Positions 15,120 to 17,950 of a DNA stretch of 17,950 nt are shown in pieces. The first letter of the stretch is position 1. Every line of letters begins with the position of its first letter. A program made the translations under genes and the position numbers. Source of the DNA: Symbiodinium natans (taxonomy: Eukaryota; Sar; Dinophyceae; Suessiales; Symbiodiniaceae); NCBI GenBank assembly GCA_905221605.1, contig CAJNDS010000103.1, positions 212,501-230,450 on the forward strand, written 5' to 3'. The notes under the pieces are model-generated. The model saw only the letters and a program-made list of their open reading frames with translations, did no database searches and was not told the origin of the DNA.

Positions 15120-15639
15120 GACCTGTACATGGTGCAGAACCTTTTGGTTGCCAGTGCTGGAAGGCAAAGATTGTGTGCTCTTTGTGGAGGGTGTCCCAAT
15201 TCTGTTGCCATGGCCCGTTTGACAGCTTGCTGCTGGAACCGCTCTCGTCTCTGGTCGTGCTTGTGACTTCTGAACCTTGACAACCTATGCCAAAATTAAT
15301 CCAGTGGGCAGAACTTTTTCGCACCCCTGCAGCATGCAGTGTCAATGTCCGAGGGACGCATAGGGATCATTTGAGCGCTTACTTCGTCTGAGGCAGTAAG
15401 GCCGGTGAGCGCATCATGCCGCAAAACAACGGATGACTCAAGGCATGCACCTCACTGGCTCTTCGTGCATAAGCCACGCCCAAATAAAGCCGCCGTGGTC
15501 GGTAGTCTCGCACACCACAAAAAGGTTGCATGCCAATGCATTGCGTTTAGTCAGTTGCCAACGCAGGGCCTTCATTGAAGGTTGTGGTTTCAGTGCACCT
15601 GATACACGATGAAAGGCACTAGACGCAGCATTGACGGTG
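15120..15639. other. spacer between the duplicated units, right part; no supported gene
   Basis: Only short unbiased frames occur on both strands (a 106-codon minus-strand frame at 15438-15758 crosses the boundary of unit 2, which argues against it). Nothing else seen. Confidence 0.5.
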
Positions 15640-15645
15640 TGCTGG

Positions 15646-15661
15646 CCTCGCCAGGGCGAGG
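15646..15661. repeat. hairpin at the left edge of duplication unit 2
   Basis: The same CCTCGC-cagg-GCGAGG stem-loop as at 12678-12693, again six bases inside the duplication boundary. Confidence 0.6.
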
Positions 15662-15816
15662 TGGAAGAGATTCTGCCACTCGGATCTACTGGCATGGGAT
15701 TTGCAGAGTGGAGAGAACCCCATGCATGTTCATGCGCTTGTGGCTGCGGTGTTGTCATTGTAGCCGCTGTGCCTCCATCCTAGTTCAGCTAGCTAGCAGT
15801 CTGCTGCTCTGTTGCT

Positions 15817-16260
15817 ATGGCGCGACCCGGACGCCTTCTGCTGGTTGCGGCGGCTTTGCTCCTTGGCCTCCGCTATTGCTTCGTGCCGAGCCCGGAGCAG
15901 CAGCCACAGGCTCGAGGCAGCGACTTCAATCCGGCTGTGGCCGCTTCTGCGGCTCTGCCGGCCCTGACGATGCTCGCTGACGACGCGGAGGCGAAGTACG
16001 GAGATCAGCGCAAGTTCGCGGCAGTGCTGGTGCCTTTGACCACCCTGGTCTTCCCTGCCGTTGCCATGGGCATGTTCGTCCTGTATTCTTTTCAGGAGGA
16101 TGCCTTCTGGCGAGTGGTCCCAGGCACCAAGCGGGCTAAGGAGCTCGAAGAAGCTTGGAGGGAACATCCGCTCTTCGCCAACTCGAAGGACCCTCTCGAC
16201 GGACTGATCAACCCTGACGACTACGAGACTTGGATCAGCACTGGACTGCCGTGGACATGA
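15817..16260 (+). CDS. psaI: photosystem I subunit VIII (PsaI-like), nucleus-encoded plastid precursor, copy 2
   Basis: This encodes exactly the same 147 residues as the copy at 12849. The only difference I see in the reading frame is a silent change in a Val codon near the start (gtg in copy 1, gtt in copy 2, about base 15846). Signal peptide, F-V-P transit start, single PsaI-type helix and long charged tail are all conserved. The first AG sites upstream (tcctag, ctagcag at 15776-15799) could serve as spliced-leader acceptors, as is usual for dinoflagellate tandem genes, but this is inference. Both copies appear intact, with high GC at third codon positions. Confidence 0.8.
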   Translation: MARPGRLLLVAAALLLGLRYCFVPSPEQQPQARGSDFNPAVAASAALPALTMLADDAEAKYGDQRKFAAVLVPLTTLVFPAVAMGMFVLYSFQEDAFWRVVPGTKRAKELEEAWREHPLFANSKDPLDGLINPDDYETWISTGLPWT

Positions 16261-16349
16261 TTGCACATCCGACATGCCTTGATGTCTTACTTGCAGCACC
16301 GACTGTGTATTGACAGTGCTAAAACTTGGCCATGCGCTAGGTCCGCTAG

Positions 16350-16520
16350 GTGTTCACAGGGGTGTGTGCACTGCTGCTAACAGCTGAGGAGAAGGGCCTG
16401 GAGGAGGCGTGGGAGCGCGCCAAGCCGGCTGGCAGCACCGTGACCGTCAAGGACAAGCTGAAGCAGATGTCAAAGCAGAACAACCCGCACTGGGAGTCTT
16501 GGAGGCAGATCTCTGCCTAG
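16350..16520 (+). CDS. open module resembling the PsaI-like C-terminal tail, unit 2
   Basis: This has the same sequence as the module at 13382-13552, open between the same two stops and without an ATG near its start. The LEEAW motif, Lys-rich helix and WESWRQISA ending are all retained. The few changes between the units in this neighbourhood (four bases near 16264-16305) fall before this frame, none within it as far as I can see. This is weakly compatible with coding constraint. Confidence 0.4.
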   Translation: MFTGVCALLLTAEEKGLEEAWERAKPAGSTVTVKDKLKQMSKQNNPHWESWRQISA

Positions 16521-17028
16521 GCGACTGGATCCTCTGAGATGGAGCACAGCGGTAGTGTGGTTTCTTGTTGACGTATGGCCTTGTGGCTTCTCGAGCCTGA
16601 GAGCTTCGGTTTTTGGATGCAGGTATTGCTATGTATTGCTATGTATCGGATCGCTGTTGTTGGAGATGAGTTGCCCGTGTCTTGTTGAAACCTTCAGACA
16701 GTTGCACGTGACGGTTAGGACTAAAAAGCTTGCTCGCCCGTCCGTGCTGGGGATCTGGATGCCACCTGATGTCACCTTGATTGGTAACATCTTGTCGCTT
16801 TGCCGTTGTCACACCTTCGCCAACCCCAAGGCCGGATGAAAGCACTTTGGCCGCTCGCTGGGAGGTTTTTGTTGGTCGGCAGCCGCGCGTGAAACTGCTC
16901 TGTCGCAGGTTGCGGCGGATTTTTTGGAGCAGTATACCTCAAGTTGCTTGTGTAGAATCAGAAATGCCAATGCGCTTTCCTTCCAGATTCCAGGTCTTCT
17001 TCGAGGCCGATGATATCGAGCACGAGGC

Positions 17029-17404
17029 AGAAGGAGAATTGGCTGGTGCCACCATGCACGGACACACAACATGATGAATGCATGCAGCTTGTAAATTAGC
17101 GTATTCTTTGGGAGTCTCGCCAGCTTGCCTGCCCACAGAGCAGTTGCTGCAGACTGCGCTCAACAGGGGAAATCGTCTAGTCTCTGAACCTAGGATCCTC
17201 TAGTGGTTGAAGCTTTGGCGAATGTCTGGTAGTAGGCCTTCCAACAAAAGAAGGCTCTACGGACCTAGCATTGCTCAAGTCTCCGCGTGCACGGCCTTGA
17301 AAGGGGCAGATGCGTGAAAAGAGGAGCATACACGTGCAGCTGCAGCATCGGCTTTTCCAGCTTGAGATCGAAGATAGGACACTGCACTTGTGATTTTTCG
17401 CAGC
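17029..17404. other. no supported gene
   Basis: The sequence right of duplication unit 2 is unrelated to the spacer after unit 1. Only short frames occur, and no RNA gene or repeat was recognised. Confidence 0.5.
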
Positions 17405-17664
17405 ATTTAAATTATTTTACGTCGAACATCCCCACCCCCTTTTTTTCCTAGAGATACTCTGGGGTTGGGCACTCCAGGGACACTCTGAGGTTGGGCGCTC
17501 CGGGGAGGGCACTCCGGGGACACTGGGGTTTTGACTCTGGGGTTGGGCACTTTAGGGAAATTCTGGGGCTGGGCACTCCAGGGACACTCTGGGGTTGGGC
17601 ACTCGGGCGAGGAGAACAGTTCCGGGCGTTTAAAATCTAACAACCCCACACCGAGGGTGGGGAA
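17405..17664 (-). mobile_element. minisatellite-bearing dispersed element, copy B (reverse)
   Basis: Read on the minus strand it has the same parts in the same order as 11111-11308: hairpin CCCCAC-cctcggt-GTGGGG, ttagattttaaac, gttctcctcgcccg, several imperfect ~26-base units around gagtgcccaaccccagagtg, then gagtatctcta, gggggtggggatgttcg and a taaaataattt tail. It has more repeat units than copy A, so the internal minisatellite has expanded or contracted. Open frames across it (minus strand 17407-17775) are Pro/Val/Ser-rich repeat translation. Confidence 0.65.
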
Positions 17665-17860
17665 CAACGCTGTCTCAATTGTCTCGAATAGACCTTTTGT
17701 CTCCCGTGTGTCTCCCATTGTCTCGACGTTGGCTGCTGAGACGCCCGTCTGGGAGCTGGAACTGTTGTCTCTCATGTGTCCTGTGTAAAGTGGGCAGACC
17801 CGGGATGCTGTGACGCTCGTCGGACATCATGGTCTCCCGTTTGTCTCCTGTATTCCCCAA
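17665..17860 (+). repeat. GTCTC-rich degenerate repeats beside element B
   Basis: The word gtctc (often as tgtctcc or tgtctcgaa/gac) recurs about ten times between 17671 and 17850, irregularly spaced. There is no coding signal. It may be a degenerate minisatellite next to the element rather than part of it, since copy A has no such flank. Confidence 0.4.
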
Positions 17861-17950
17861 ACCCGCGGCTGCGCAGGCTGAAACCAAGCGTCAAGACAGG
17901 GGATCATTGCAGGCATGTCATGCGCAACAAGTCGGCTTCGAATCATGGAC

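Larger units (their letters stand above)
15640..17028 (+). repeat. direct duplication, unit 2 (contains psaI copy 2)
   Basis: This is the partner of 12672-14044 in the same orientation. Relative to unit 1 it has a 16-base insertion around 16632-16652 that repeats the word tattgctatgta, plus scattered substitutions, nearly all downstream of the psaI reading frame. Confidence 0.95.

Noticed and set aside
17407-17775. Minus-strand 122-codon frame rich in Pro-Glu-Cys-Pro and similar units
   Set aside because: It translates the minisatellite of element B; copy A translates to related words in its own frame, but this follows from DNA similarity rather than protein conservation.
1-17950. tRNA, rRNA, CRISPR array, or bacterial-type operon
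   Set aside because: I looked for tRNA T-loop words (ggttcgaatc-like) with paired stems, rRNA landmarks, regularly spaced repeats with unique spacers and closely packed genes with ribosome-binding sites; none was convincing.

Overview
This window looks like nuclear DNA of a dinoflagellate, most likely of the Symbiodinium type. That is an inference from features, not from a database match. The evidence is: (1) a small photosystem gene whose product carries a secretory signal followed by an F-V-P transit-peptide start, as on peridinin-plastid precursors; (2) that gene occurs as two near-identical tandem copies, which is usual for dinoflagellate nuclear genes; (3) isolated exon-like pieces separated by AG|G acceptor sites, with little continuous coding sequence; (4) many simple repeats and interstitial CCCTAAA telomere-like motifs. 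I see no operons, bacterial-type gene packing, rRNA, tRNA or CRISPR.

Layout. 1-1800 is mostly non-coding, with a GA-rich tract at the left edge, a 19-base C run, and a possible Trp/Ser/Lys-rich coding stretch at 505-885. 1800-2200 has a diverged pair of ~62-base direct repeats and a pyrimidine tract. 2450-5150 is the only region besides 12.7-17 kb with convincing protein-like pieces: two halves of an RRM-like domain, one good intron (2924-3028), a cold-shock-domain-like exon (3718-3906) and several pieces in shifting frames. It is either one multi-exon RNA-binding-protein gene or a decaying copy. It ends in a triplet-repeat block with about 27 GGT units. 5.3-12.6 kb is mostly non-coding, with telomere-like motifs, a few weak open frames, a 76-base AT palindrome and a minisatellite-bearing dispersed element.

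The main gene content is at 12672-17028. A ~1.38-kb segment is present twice in direct orientation, separated by 1.6 kb of unrelated sequence. Each copy encodes the same 147-residue protein. Its membrane segment matches PsaI (photosystem I subunit VIII), a protein that is plastid-encoded in plants and most algae. Each copy also carries, ~120 bases past the stop, a second open module that resembles the protein's own unusual C-terminal tail. A pair of related minisatellite elements in opposite orientation (11111-11308 and 17405-17664) brackets this duplicated region.

The psaI calls are the firmest. Most other coding calls are partial exons or hypotheticals at low confidence, because dinoflagellate introns cannot be placed reliably without transcripts.
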